Assembly (NCBI RefSeq): GCF_035222485.1
Contig: NC_085925.1
Location: 1,550,001-1,614,000 of the forward strand
DNA: 64,000 bases
Source of the DNA: Podospora pseudoanserina
Taxonomy: Eukaryota > Ascomycota > Sordariomycetes > Sordariales > Podosporaceae
Reading direction: 5' to 3'
Position 1 is the stretch's first letter, and each line of letters starts with the position of its first letter. This document shows, piece after piece, positions 20,656 to 33,800 of the stretch. Both the position numbers and the translations under genes were made by a program. The notes under the pieces are model-generated. The model saw only the letters and a program-made list of their open reading frames with translations. It had not been told where the DNA came from and ran no database searches.

Positions 20656-23600
20656 TCGATCGATTCGTCTTGGTTCCCGTATTACTGGCTCACTTCAACG
20701 ACAACAGGACAACGGGTCTGGAGTCTGATGGGGCACAAAACACAACAAGATGGCGTGTTAACAGCCGCTTTGGCACTCTGAGTGCCTCTGTGCCGCGGCA
20801 GGTGGATGGTGGAAGAGAATTGCGACGGGGGGTAGACGAAGCGTCGGCCAGATGGTCCAGTGTGGTTGGACGGCGGAGGCGGGTCTGCAGATGCCCCAGA
20901 GCTGCGATTGGGCTCACTGGCTTCCCACTTGGACCACTTGCATTGCCAGCACAACACAATTCCTTCAGACAGCCCACGGTGCCACCCCTTGGCTTTGCCC
21001 TGGGCTCGCCCTAACCACGGATGAAAAACCGGCAGCAGCCTAATAAATACCTGACCCGTCCTAGCTTGCAAGTGCTCTCTGCAGACAGCTGAAGGATCAC
21101 CAGCTTTGGGCACCGCCGAGAACCGTGGAGGAGGGATCAGGCCTAATGCGGGAGTTCGGTCGGGTGGAGGAAGAGCGAACAGGTCGGTCGTGGGCAAGGT
21201 GAGGTGAGTGAGGAGAGACGAGAGGGAAAGATGAGATGAGGGGTGATGACGGCTTGAGGCCTCGACCGTCGGAACGCTGTCTGGGGTGCTTGGGTCCTTC
21301 GCTTGCCGTGTTAGTGGAGAAAATCCCCCTTCCGAAGCATCAGTTGCCGGCCCTCTTCCAATGGGACTGCTATCACCTCACGACGCAGCTGACAGGCTAG
21401 AGTCGCGACCACTGTGACGCAGCCGACGATTGGACACAACGATCCCCGCGACCGACTGAAAAAGAGATGGCTGAACACAGAGAGGCGAGCTATCACATCA
21501 CGTGATGCGGGCTTCAACAGTCCCAATGGCAGCACATTCCTGGACCCCCAGCTCATGCCAGCAGCCTCTTGTGGGAGAAAGCTGGAGGAGGGAGAAAACA
21601 GGTTCTGGTTTGCCGCGCTTATTTGCGTCAAGGCAACGATCAGATTGCTGGGAAGTGCCAGCTGGAAGACAATGTTAGGGTCAATGGATCGGGGGCCTCT
21701 ATAACCATTGAATCAAGGGTCTTGTCTTGAATGCAGAGTGTTTTGTCAGAAAGCCATACCAGCATCAAGAGAATCGCTGTCCTTTGGTTTGAAAACCACT
21801 CTCCAACAACCAATTTGAGGGCTTCCGAGCTGTTGTTCATGCGAATAGCTGTTAGGCCTGATCCTAGTGTCGACCCAAAAGGAGGGGCTGTCTTGACGAC
21901 GATCCTTCCCCGCATTCTGTCATGGAGTGGTCAGTGCGGTCCCGGCCTCCAACACAACACAAGCCGTTCAGCGGCACGGGGCGGAGGAGCGGCACGGGCG
22001 GAGGAATGACACAGACGGCAGCGGATCCCGTCCTATCGGGCGCAGGGGCCTTCCCCGGAGATCGATTCTCGGCGCTTGGAAACATCTTCGGCACCGAAGA
22101 CTCCACGGTCCAAACCTCAAGCTTGACCGAAGACCGATGTATTCACGGACCGGTCGTCCTCCACAGCAACAGGAAGGACGGAGCACATCCCTATGGTTAA
22201 CGATTACCCAAATGGCTCTGAAGTCCACATGCCGGCGCTCCTCCACTTCTAGCCTCCAGCGACTGCCACTTTATCCCATCATTAGATGCTGAAATGCCTC
22301 ACGGGTCTCCGATCAGCTGCAGGGGAAGATGCCAAAGCAACCATATCCCGACTCCCGAGACATGATTCCATCATTTGGTTGCACAACGGAGTCAACTACC
22401 GGCACACGGTACTGTACCGCACATCATGCCGTGGAACGCAAGACGGCGAACTGACCGGTCCGGGATATGCTCAAACGGAGGAGCCGGCAGTCGCAGCTTT
22501 CATCAGAATGGGCTCACCTTGAAGGCAACGTGATACAAGCCTTTTTGCCTGCTGCGGCGAAGGCTATCGGTATGACGGTGCGAGACTGGCTGCCCACTGA
22601 CACAGTAGTATCCCCAACAAACGACACCCAAGACAAAAACCGACCGTTGAGCAAGTTCCATCCCGTCCAAGATGCAACGATAAAAACACCAATATGGAAC
22701 GCTCTGAGCATGGACGTCGGGATTGATCCCGAAAACTTGAGGCTTTAGCAAAAGCATCACCGACACTACAGAAGGCTGATGTAACTTCCAGATGTATCGC
22801 ACTCGCTAATCATGCAACAAAACACTCAAGAGTCTACTACCGTACCTTATATTACCACTACCCACAAAGCCAGCGGCATTGAAAATTAAAAGGAGAAGAG
22901 CCAAAATGGACCCTTTGACGTTGCACTGTCGGCCCTATTTTTTCGCCGTGACTGGCCTTGACACCCAGCAAAGGTAGGCCAGCGTAGCTTTCACAACCCA
23001 TCTCGGATCGGACCATGATGAAATCATCATTATCATGCTGAATTAAGACGTCAACCACCATCTAAGAGGCCAGCGACGAATCTGACTGCCGGAATAATAT
23101 GCACACTTCTCCCACCGCCCTACCTGGATGAAACAAGGTAAGTCGAGCCGTCTCCATGTACTGTTCCGGTTCCACCACGTGGTTCCCCGAAAAAAAGCAG
23201 TACAATAACTTGGTTTCTATCAACGCCCATACAACTCTACACAATGTTACACAGGCATTGATTGCCTTGTGCCCAACAAACATGTCGTATCACGGGCAGG
23301 TCTTCCGTGGCTGCCTTGTATCAGCACTACGGAAATCTGCTACAACTACCACCAGCCCTTTTGGTCTCGGAGTTGAGTGCTCAGGCCTGGTTGTAATGCT
23401 AGAATGACCGATTCACTGTTGATTTCTCGCGCATACCTCGGTGATTTCATCGTCAAGACGGTGAGGTTGAGTAGGTACAAACATCTACATCGATAACTAC
23501 TCGCACTAACGAAGGGGAATTGCCCGCTCTTGGACCCAACGGCACCAAGCGAGATCACGTCTGTCTTCTTCCAGACCCCCGGAATCATCGCTTCTGATGT

Positions 23601-25460
23601 AGACGGTTCCCTAGGCTTGGTACGTGGGATCATATGGAGATTCCTCCTCGTTTCGTTTCAGCTTGAGAAAAATATTCCTATCTTTCGTCCGATGTCATCT
23701 CGGTCCCATCTCATCACATAATGACAGATGTGATAAGATCTGACAAAGCAAAACGGTTGTCTGAAGCCTTGCCGGCTCCATCCGATCTCATCTCGTTCAG
23801 GTACGCCATCTACCATCCAAGGAAACGGTGCCTGAATATCAAACCCCAGCTAGCTTAGCCAGACCACCTCGTCACATCGCATACTACAGATCTAGTCCAT
23901 CATGTCTTCATGATCAAGGTCTCACTCCGGTCCACATTCACATCTACACCCCTTCTGGTACGCACAGCACAACCCGAAAACGCTCGGAAACTTGGACACC
24001 ACCGTGAGGCCAGGTATAGCTATCGTACACCTCAGCTTCACACCCCTCGATCCCGCAATATTCGCCGCCTATCCACCATCATACACCACCACCAGCCTCA
24101 CTTGATCACCACATAAACCTCGCTACCACAACCCCATCATCTCCGGTCAGAGCTCAGGGTAGGTAGGTAAGTAGTCGTGGTAAGGTAGTGTAGCACAACT
24201 GCACCCTTTTTCCTTCGTGGCCACAGTCAGTCAAACTGACCAAATCTCGGAGAATAAAAAACAAGAAAAAATTCACGCCTTTGTCAGCAGTTACCAGACA
24301 CAACAACCGACCCCAGCCACCACCATATGCCACACGCCTCCCCTATTTGGCCACTCACTTCATACTAATGCGTGTACAAACACGGGCTCGGAACTCCAGA
24401 CCGAAGATCCCCATCAGCATCTCCGTCCGCACATAGCCATCACCACACACATCACGCGCATACGCCAACTAGACCTGACCTTGACCAAGAAGGCAATCAA
24501 CCCCCCTCTGCCTCGCCACGCCTGGTCGAACAATGATTGTTCCAAAAGAGGTTCTCTCTCTTCCCCACAGGTGGCACACATTTTCCGAGCCGTGTTTCTC
24601 TCCTCCTTGTCGTGCACTAAGGAGAGCACATATCCCAAAACCGGCCGCTCCACACCTTAACCTAAGTAGGCACCTACCTAGACAGTGCACATGGTGAACG
24701 AACTCCCGTCCGTAACCCACAATACATTGATCCTCCCGTCTTCCTGCGCGCAACATATCCCCCCTCCCATCCCGAGTCCGAGTTCATAACTCCACACTGC
24801 CCAAAAAAAAAACCACAAAACCGGTCGTCGTTGCAGCAGAACCTTTTGTCCAAGTTCTGCAGGTCATCTCGTTTCGTGCTAGTTTCGTCTCATGTTTTTT
24901 ATCCTCTTCGTCCCGCCCCTTCACCCCATCCACAACGGTTGGTCGGTTTTGGTTGGCGGTGGTGGTGGTTGACAAAAAACAGGCCAGCAAATGAATTCTC
25001 CTACCGAGCACCGACTATCGAGAGTTAGGGTCTTGTCAAACGTTCAAGCCCCCCACCCCCCCCTGTCCGGCGTTAACAAGTACATGACTGGAGGGGGGGG
25101 ATTTTGGGGAACTTTACGGTCAAGGGTTTGAAAGAAGCCCCTCCAGGGTTTAGACAGACGTTTGTGGATACCGCGTAGAAAAAAGAGTTATCCAAAGCCA
25201 AGTATCTCCCCTTCAGCCAAGGCAAAAAAAAAAAAACGGCTTTCCTCTTCCGCGATCAGCCACCACCGCCATGGCGGCTGGAAAACTCAACGGTCTTCTT
25301 TCTTTCTTCCTTCAACGGTCAATCGCTCGGCACCGCTCATCGCCCCTTTTTCTCAGCGGTGGAGTCTGGCTGCTGATCCGCAAGACTGCCAACATCGTCA
25401 CATTCACATCGACAAGTCCAACACATCAATCGTAGTGTTTTTGACAGCCATTTTGATATG

Positions 25461-25481
25461 TATATATATATATATATATAA
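25461..25481. repeat. (TA)n microsatellite
   Basis: About ten perfect TA units inside the 6.5-kb gene-poor stretch. Confidence 0.9.
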
Positions 25482-25830
25482 GAATGGGGTATGTAAACTA
25501 TACAGAAAAAAGTTACAACATCAAGGATAAAACCCTTTTCCCCCTAGTCAAAAAAAAAAAATGGCAATGTTGCCCAAAAAAGAAGTGAAAAAAAAAGAAG
25601 TGGTATCCCAACTGAAGAACAACAAAAAAAGGTATTCATGCAACATCTCTGTAGCCAAATCCAATTTCCAAGCCTGTTTCCCCCGCCTCCCAACCTCAGA
25701 GTTCCTTCCGACTGTCCCCAACCTCTGGTGTGCGTGTGTATGTCATCGTAGAGTTGTTTCCAATCCCCATATATATATATACGACATATAAAAGACTTTG
25801 GCGTTGCGTTGATGTTGTTGCGTTGTCGTA

Positions 25831-25857
25831 TGTGTGTGTGTGTGTGTGTGTGTGTGT
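25831..25857. repeat. (TG)n microsatellite
   Basis: About thirteen TG units; a shorter ATATATATATA run lies nearby at 25769-25781. Confidence 0.9.
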
Positions 25858-26049
25858 ACGTCCTCCGTTACATTTTCACAATTCACCCATAGATATTCTT
25901 AGAAACCCCCCCGTCTCGTAAACCACGCCCCCCCCCCTCTCCCATCCTCTCGTATCGTTGCAGAAGAGAAACCCATCCGCCACCAGCCAGCCGCCACTTA
26001 TTGCCAACTCCAAGAGATGATATGATGATGATGAAAAAAATGTCAATAA

Positions 26050-26066
26050 TGATGATGATGATGATA
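26050..26066. repeat. (GAT)n microsatellite
   Basis: Five to six GAT units; a shorter imperfect GAT run lies just upstream (26019-26033). Confidence 0.85.
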
Positions 26067-27155
26067 TGTTACCTGATTTTTCTTGACCACCTGCCCTGGG
26101 ATGAAAGATTGAGAAAACAAGAGAAATGAATTGGTATAAACCCCCTGACCCAGCCAGCAACATATGGCCGCCCCTCCGTCACCGTTGTGCGGTTGTCGTT
26201 TCAAGTTGAAGATAAAAGTATGATGAAACCCATAATCGAATAAAACGGGGCGGATGAACAACCCCCAGAATGGAAAGGATGAGTTGAATTGATGAGTGAC
26301 AACGTCCCAAAATGCGGGGAGAAGGCGGGGTGAAAACATGGGGTAACGGGGGGCCGGCCCGAAAACCCCGGTCCCAAGGACAATCCGTTCAATTTGCGAC
26401 CGCCAACTACAAAGAAAACGGAGGTGTGTGTGATTAGCCCGGAAAAGGATTCGCACTCACTCACACACTCTCACACACACCATCATCATCGTCCGGGCCT
26501 TGTTTTCTGCGAAGATGGGGAACGTGTGTTTGCTGAGAAATTGCACCGAAAAGTTGTATCGTTTGTTATGCGGAAAATGTCGGTGTTGTTTCGTCCACAA
26601 GATGCGCACCTATCGGGGCACCCGCCCCGGCGCGTGGTAACCCAAGCCCGCTCGAGTCGTCCGATGAATGAACCGGCTTGTTTTCGCCTTGGACGTCCGC
26701 CACGCCCGGGTCTTTTCCCCTCGGTTTTGCATGTGTCATTGTCGTCCATTTCCTCCCCCCGTCTTTATCGGACCCGATGTCGGGTTTGTGATATCGGACA
26801 ACGTAGGAACCTGACAACAACTGGGGTACCGAAGAGTTGCGCAAGTTATGTGACGGTTTTTCGATTTTCGTATGAAGGTCCTTGCTGATATCGCCTTCAG
26901 ACGATGCATGCTCCGGCGGGATGCTAGGTGTTCGTACCAAATGTGCAGCGGCTACATGCGCACCTTCAGTAATAAGCGAATGCCGGCATGGGGTCTTTTG
27001 CAACCCGGCAAGCGGCTGTCTTTCCTACAAGACCGGAAACGTGGTTCATGGGAGCGTTAGGCGAGACATATATGTCAGTGTTGGTAATCAGGGCTGGTGA
27101 TGAGGGTTCGGGGTGCGGGTGTCCGGACTGGGCTGTCCTTGATTGCCGCAAGGGC

Positions 27156-29405
27156 TCACCCGCTGAGGTAGGTCCGACGTCTGACTTCGGCTTCCTTGAT
27201 GATTTCAGCCGAGAGGCTCAGACTTGGCGACAGGACAGCGTAGCGTTCGATCTCCATGACGACGTCGTTGATGATTTGATCAATGGTATCGCGGTGGGGA
27301 ACCAGGCTCCAGAGGATGCTCGACAGTGACGGCGACATGGTGGCGCCCATGACCAAAAGTGTCTGTGATACTATGGACAGAGCACCCTGCCAAAGGTACG
27401 GCATATGTCCGGCGTGACTGCGGCCAATTCGTTAGATTAACTGTCAAGAGGCGCTGCTGACCAATGGGAAAGACGGGAAAAAGACTTACTGCGCAGTAAT
27501 GTGCTCCAGTTGCCGGATTGACGCTTCTAGGCACTTTGTGCAAGCCTCCCGCACCGAGGGGTCCAACACCGCTTGCTCGTTGTCAAGGACCGCCAGAATA
27601 TAAGGCCGATAGATGATGGTTCGGCAGGCGAAGAAACGTAATCTCAGCACCGTCTGCACCGGATCGGGAAGCATCGTCCGTGTGAAGGGAAACTGCAGCG
27701 GTAGCGGCAAGCTCTCATACCACTGTGTCAGCTGGAAGTCAAGCTCTGCCACGACCGGCTCCAAGCTTGTTGTTGATGCCATGGAATCCTTCGAGTAGAT
27801 GAGCTGACTGACGCGGTTGAGCAGCCTCCTCAGTGCAATCTCGGCCAGGAAATACCACAACTCGTCGCGTCCAACTGCTTCCTGCTCATCGCCCTCGAAC
27901 CCGCAGGGAAGACCAACATTCTCCTCAAATGCAACCACACCAGAATGGGGGAGGTCCAATTCGGCCAATAAATCGCTTTCGAAGAGAAGTGAGTTCCAGT
28001 AAATTCTTTCGATCAGCTCCCTCTGATCAGCGGGCACTCTGCTCGGCGCCATGAGCAAAAGCTGCAGTTTCGTACTTGTCGTGCAAAGCAAGTTCCATGC
28101 CTCCAGCGGTCGAACAAGGTAAAACATATAAGCAGCAGCCAGCAAGTGACACTGTGCTGCGAGCACACTGTTGGACGTCATCATGCCTGGCAGCAGAGAC
28201 CAAGCTGCGGTGAAATACTGAAGTCCGGGAGGGTCCTCGTGGGGTACAATCCTCGAGATGCTGCCTCTCGAGCTAGCCTGGCCCAGGGCCAGCACCAACA
28301 GCACAATGCAACTCTCTGGTCCTTCTCTGAAACCGTTTGATAGCGCTATCCTGTAGTGGCTCCTCCACGTGTATGGGTTGACGCAGGCGTACCAGATGTT
28401 GACTCTGTCAAAGTAGGCTTCGATGTAGGCATTCGTATTGGAAAGGTCGACGCAGGGAGTCTTGGCGAGCGAGTGCAGCGGCTCACGGGCCATCTCAAGC
28501 TGCAGGAGAATTTGAGGGTCGTACGGTCGTGATACCAAATCGCGGATCATGGGCCACTGCAGCAGATGCAGAGCCGCATTCGTGTGCACCTTCGGCATGG
28601 TCGAGATATTGTTAGTGGCTGTGGCGGACCATGTCCCAAGTCCACCGCTGGGAATGACGGACACAAAGTTGGCGGCATTTGACCCGATTCCCATCAAGTT
28701 GTCACCGCTGAGAGCTGTCCCATTGCTCATATTTGGCGAATCATGAGACATGCCCATGCCATTGGGGTGGCCCACCATGTTCATCTGGAGCAGGTTCTCG
28801 ATGCGGTTCAAGCGCTCCAGAATAAGCTTGTCGCCGGCATCCAGCTTGATGCCGGGCTCGCGATAAATGCACTCGGCACCCAACTCGGTACATAGCTTGC
28901 ACTTTGGCTTCGTGCCATCGCATCGTGACTTCCTCGAACGGCAAACCTCGCACTATAAAATCCTGTCAGTAACCTTCCCGGCTGGTCCTGTGTTCTCGAT
29001 TCAACGTACAGCGATGGTTGCCCTCCGCCTTGGATAGTCGACGCCCGCATCGGTATTCCGCCTTTTAAGAGGGTTGATACCCTCATCGCTCGGTGCCTTC
29101 TGCATCCCATTCGATTCTGGCCTGTTGTCTGATGACTGTGAAAGATTGCGCGCCTTCTGCGCCGAACCGAGTATGCCTTCCCTGCTGAAGCTAGGAGTCC
29201 GAGCCGACTTGAGAGATGTTGGTGACTTGAGAGAGTTTACGCCACCGCCGTTAACCTGGACCTGGGCCAGAAGCTGGGGCGAGGGCACCTCGATGGTGAA
29301 GTCCCTGTTCGGCAATGGAAACCTTCCTACAACAGTAGCACTGGCAGCCGCAGTCATAGTGGCCGTGGAAGAATGTGGAGAGTCACCGTTGGACGATGGT
29401 GACAT
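27156..29405 (-). CDS. Zn2Cys6 fungal transcription factor, three exons
   Basis: Exons 29405-29010, 28952-27490 and 27417-27156 (minus) give 706 residues. The first intron ends directly before the zinc cluster, which reads C133-X2-C136-X6-C143-X6-C150-X2-C153-X5-C159, the exact Zn(II)2Cys6 pattern (CEVCRSRKSRCDGTKPKC...). It is followed by a heptad-like linker, DKLILERLNRIENLLQ, a likely dimerisation coiled coil, and a helical middle homology region (PYTWRSHYRIALSNGF; LLVLALGQASS). The second splice restores ITAHHAGHMPYLWQGAL. The protein should be nuclear and bind CGG-type half sites; its target genes cannot be told. The start is the first ATG in frame; the frame is open at least 40 codons further upstream without another ATG, so an upstream exon is possible. 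This is one of few genes here whose 3' end is not clearly G-rich. Confidence 0.87.
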
Positions 29406-30843
29406 GCTGTTGGCACTCGGTACGTTGGTGAGTGCGTTCAAAGAGACAGACCGGTGATGCTCGTGATGTGTTCCGATAAATATGGGTGTTGTTAGAGAAT
29501 CCCGGGCTTCCGTGTTTCGTTCGAGGTAATCAACCGGCGAATAGCAGCAACCGCTTCCCGCTTCGACGGTTCTGTCGACTCAGACACCGCAAGCACCAAA
29601 GACACAAGCACTCGGTTGTTGTTGTCCAGCTCGCATCATCAAGCGGCGACGACCAGAGGGAGTGAGGTGGAGGAGATGGAAAGGAACGGAGGTACGCTGG
29701 GCCGTATGTCGGTGATGGGTGGTGATAGCAAAAGTAAAGGGGGAGGGCAGGTCTTTTCGGGAACTGTGGGATGTGAAGGATTCATATGGGGGTAAGCTCG
29801 CCTAGAGGTAGCGTGAGCGGCAGCCCTTGTAGAATAAAACCCAAGACCGGTATGAACAGGAGGGAACAGGTACAACAGATGCACCCTTGGGTGGCTTCGG
29901 AGATACCTACCTCTTGAAGGGGGGGTGGACGTCTGAACTAACGGTGACTTGATGCTTTGTGGGGGAAATTTGCCCTGGTCCTGTTGATGAGTTCCCAAGG
30001 CCGGGTCACAGTGATCCGCGGTGTAGCTACCGTGATGCTGATACCCCCTTGAGTGTACCGTTGGATTGGCAGCGGCTCCAGGTTAGCTTGCGGCAAACCC
30101 CATCGCTTTTCACTCACGCGATGGACTCCAAAATTCGTCGTCCAAAACGGAGACGGGACGGTGGTCTACAGGGGAGCCCCATGCGCTAGGCTCGACAAGG
30201 GTGGGAACCGCGAACGACCGATGGACTACGACCCCCTGCTCAGCGTTGCAGTGACGCTGAGCGAAAGCGCCATGTGGAGTGGCAGAAAAGTGGTCTCTGA
30301 TGGTGCTGTGGGTGTGCCCCGGATCTGGTGCGTGCTGGATCATGGAGGATGTATCGAGGGCCGAGGTCCTCGAGGGAATCAGGAGCATGGGGACGTGAAG
30401 CGAGCCGCGAGCAGCCGGTGGTCTGGCTGTCACCTGTGTCACCAGCTGAGAGAAGTCATCAGCAAGGGACAAGCAGGAGGGAAGTCTGTGTTGAAGGGGT
30501 GGGGCCCGGACACAGCATTTGCGGAGAAGGGGGAAAGAAGGAAAACGAGATGAATCATTGGAGGAGGAGGAGGAGTCGCAAATCAAAAACGCGGGGGTGG
30601 GGTTCCCCAAGGAATCTCCAAACCGTTCGTTCACTTCTTGGGCTTGGGCTGGGGAAGACAGCAAAAGCATTGACCACTGACCGCAGGTGCAGGTGGTCGG
30701 TCTGCTCCGCTCGTTCCGTTGCCTGTTTGAGCTTCCATCATCCAAAAGTATAGGCAGGTAAGCAGAGTGACAGAGGGTATGTTGAACGAGGCATTGACAA
30801 AGTGCCTTATACATGAGACTTACGTTGACTGCCCGTCTCGGCA

Positions 30844-30865
30844 CAGACAGACAGACAGACAGACA
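30844..30865. repeat. (CAGA)n tetranucleotide repeat
   Basis: Five to six CAGA units, followed at once by an ACCTACCTAC motif. Confidence 0.88.
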
Positions 30866-33800
30866 CCTACCTACTACCGTAACACGTACTCGTACTGACC
30901 AGGGCAAGGACAGCGGCGCTAACTCATGTAATAGTATCGTGTACCGCGAGGGCTAGCCACCAATGCCATGGCGGTGAATGAAACTGCAAAGGTTAGCCGA
31001 TCAGCTGAAAAGCTCCAGATCACTCGCCAGGCTCTTGCTGCAACTCCAGCAGACAGACAGGGCAACAGGGACTTTGACATGACAGCACGTATGCAGATGT
31101 CCATGGGTTGTCGGCATCACCAGCCGGATGAAGGGAAATGGTGCGCACGTTCACTCATAGTCTTACTTTTCTTGTCAACACACGAACCCGAACCCGGGCC
31201 CTGGAAGACCTCTCATGTAAGACACACTGAAGGCCATGTGGAGGTAATCATCGTGGACCTGCATCCCCGGTTTGATCTGCAAAAACATCCCCAGAAATGA
31301 CAGCTAATAGCCTCAATATTCTCAATCCAGCTCCCCCATCAAGAAGCAGCAGTACAATCGTGTACATTGACCCCGCATCTTCGCTTCCAGTCAGTCATCC
31401 AATCACCAACAGTCCGGACTTTGACGGCATGATCACCAGCTCACCCATCCCCGCCTCTTAATACTCTGTTAATTCTTGACTCGTGTGTGTGTTGATGTTG
31501 GTTACGAAGAGTTTAGGTGGTTGTACCGGCCTTATAAGAGCGAGTGGTAAGGTCGTGCTTCTACCAGGGACCCCTTCACATAATACAAGCGCGCCATACC
31601 GTAAGGCTTGATAAACCCTTGCAAATTGTATTTAGCATAAATTCAACAACTGCCAGCGTCGCTCCTGGTAATCTCTGGGCTCGACGAATCGCCTTGTTCC
31701 CATGCTCGGGCCCTCCGCACTGTCCGCCGCGAAGAACTGTGGTGAGGAGCAGAGAGTTCGAGAAGGCCACGAAAGAACTCCACACCACACGGAACATCGT
31801 CTTGGAACAAAGCTGTTCGTCATGATCCTCGTCAACCTACTAAGCTGGTGGTGGTGGCAGGTACCTGCGTCCTGGATGTGTCGATACGTACGATACAAGC
31901 ACACCCACACCACTCTGCCAACAAAAAGATCACCTCGGGAGTCGATCGAGCATCGTCTTGTAGGCGGCAAACGGGTGGATGTAGACGGTCAGGTGGTGAT
32001 CAGTTCCCATTCCGCCTCTGCGGCCGTATATGACTCTTCTCATCAACAGGCTTCTTTGCCTTCCCTTCTGGTGGATGAAGCAGGATCTCGTGAACATTCA
32101 ACACGATGGCCCGCTCCACCGCATACTTGCCACCGCCGCCGACAAGCTGCGTGGCTGCCTCGACTGCCTAAGGGTCCGTCCTATTTCGGGTAACCGAGAT
32201 ATTGCTGATATTGAGGGCTCGATAGAAGGGTGGTGGACCGCTATATTGGGAACCAAGTTTTGGTCCTCTTCCTTCTCGACTGTCAACTTTCGTTTCCTGC
32301 CGTGCGACCACTGGAAGGACTCCCGTCTAGACTCGTCAACAATGCTGGGCTGTCTGTGATGGCAAATTGGCCCAAGCACGTCACATCTCGAAGCTCCCGT
32401 CTGTCGAAGCCGCAATCTCGCCTTGTTCGCGATACCAAAATCCCGCCCTCTGTGTGTCCTAAAGGGTACTTGTGGCTGTTTGTGGGGCGCATAGAAGCAC
32501 TGTCCATCCGATTCGGAGCAAGTCGCTTTTTCCAACGGCTCGAAACGTCAAAACGGGCGGTGGTAGACCGTTTCAGGATTAACTGGTAAATTACGGTCTG
32601 CACCGCGCACGTGCATCCGCAGCCCAGCCGAGTGCGTTAGTGGCTTGGGGAACAGCGACTTCCACTGGGCGCCCAAAAAGGCGGTCGGTCCGAATGCTTG
32701 CAATTAGACCGTTGTGCACACCACCACCAGCCACACAACTTGGTGTGAAAGAGCCTCAGGACACGACATCTCCAGCTGTCGGGATACAGAAATATCGAGC
32801 TATCGAATATCAATAAGCCCCAGGTTTAACCCTAAGCCAACCTCAACCCTAACAACTCGGACCAACACCAGCTAAAGATCTGGATACCTACCACAGAACG
32901 ATCCAGACAATTGTATTTCTGTCCTCGTACATTCGCTAACCACTCAGCCGCCCAAGAGTCCCTAGAAACGGCCCATCTGGCCTCTTCAGCCTCGCTGTCC
33001 TCCTCCCGCTACGCTCCGCTCCCTTGGTGACCGTGTGGGAGGTCATGGGACTTTTCGATATATATTAACCGGCACACACAAACCCTGGCTACACATGGCA
33101 TACATTGACACCACCCGTCTAAACCCACGCTAGTCTAAGGTGCGGCTGCCGCAGACGATATTACACACGCCCGATTTCTCGTTGGAAAAGCACGGATGTC
33201 GTCAATATTCGGACGTGGCCTGCATGTGCCATCCTGATTCTGTCGTCGACTGTCCCACACCCGGTCTTACAAGACTTAGGGGTGCATATGTGGCCGTCAT
33301 GCCGTCCTGTCTGTCTCTGTCTGTGGCTAATCAGTTCCCCCCTCAAGCCAGCTTCCCCCGCTCTCACGACCCCACCCCGCCGAAACCGTTGTCATCGGTG
33401 CGGGTATGTAACGGGTAAGAATGCGGGCACGGGCACGGACGACGGGGGCGGGTGCGGGGACCGCTGTGAAGTAGAGTCACCGATCACCAGTCCGATTTGC
33501 TGGCTTGGCCCAACAAGACAGCAGTTCATCACGGCCCTTCAGGGGCGTGCCCTGCTCCCAAGATTCCAACGGTAGCTTACAGAGAGATTTGAAAGCTTCC
33601 TACCTTCTTCTTTGTGGGTAGTCGCGTCTAACCGCGCCTAGTGGTGTAGTATCACACGGGATGACATTTCGCAAACCTCACCACCAGGTAGATCCGGATA
33701 TACCAGTAGGAAATTACGCGGGCAGACGACTTCTTGTCTGGGAAGCTTGGTGAGTGCCGACAGCCGTGGCTTGCACCACCGGACACCCCCGGCAGGACCC

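Larger units (their letters stand above)
20656..27155. other. Gene-poor 6.5-kb stretch between RBR gene and transcription factor gene
   Basis: I see no convincing protein gene. Short frames exist on both strands, but none has a domain, signal peptide or clean intron set. The left end should hold the RBR promoter and leader, the right end the transcription factor 3' flank. Composition is heterogeneous: C-runs near 25062, G-runs near 25093, (TA)n at 25461-25481, (GT)n at 25831-25857, (GAT)n at 26050-26066 and CA-rich bases near 26456-26490. An AGGTAGGTAA-type motif is at 24157-24170. Unannotated noncoding transcripts are possible but not visible from sequence. Confidence 0.45.

Noticed and set aside
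24217-24660. 147-codon plus-strand frame
   Set aside because: Starts at GTG, Thr/His-rich low complexity, no supporting features.
30110-30907. 265-codon minus-strand open frame
   Set aside because: Composition is Ser/Arg/Cys-rich with no domain or signal, it crosses simple repeats, and no splice logic supports it.
31702-32193. 163-codon plus-strand open frame
   Set aside because: No recognisable domain, irregular composition (WWWW run from GGT repeats) and overlapping frames are equally open.
32820-32855. ccctaa-like bases resembling interstitial telomere repeat
   Set aside because: Only two separated, imperfect copies; not a TTAGGG array.
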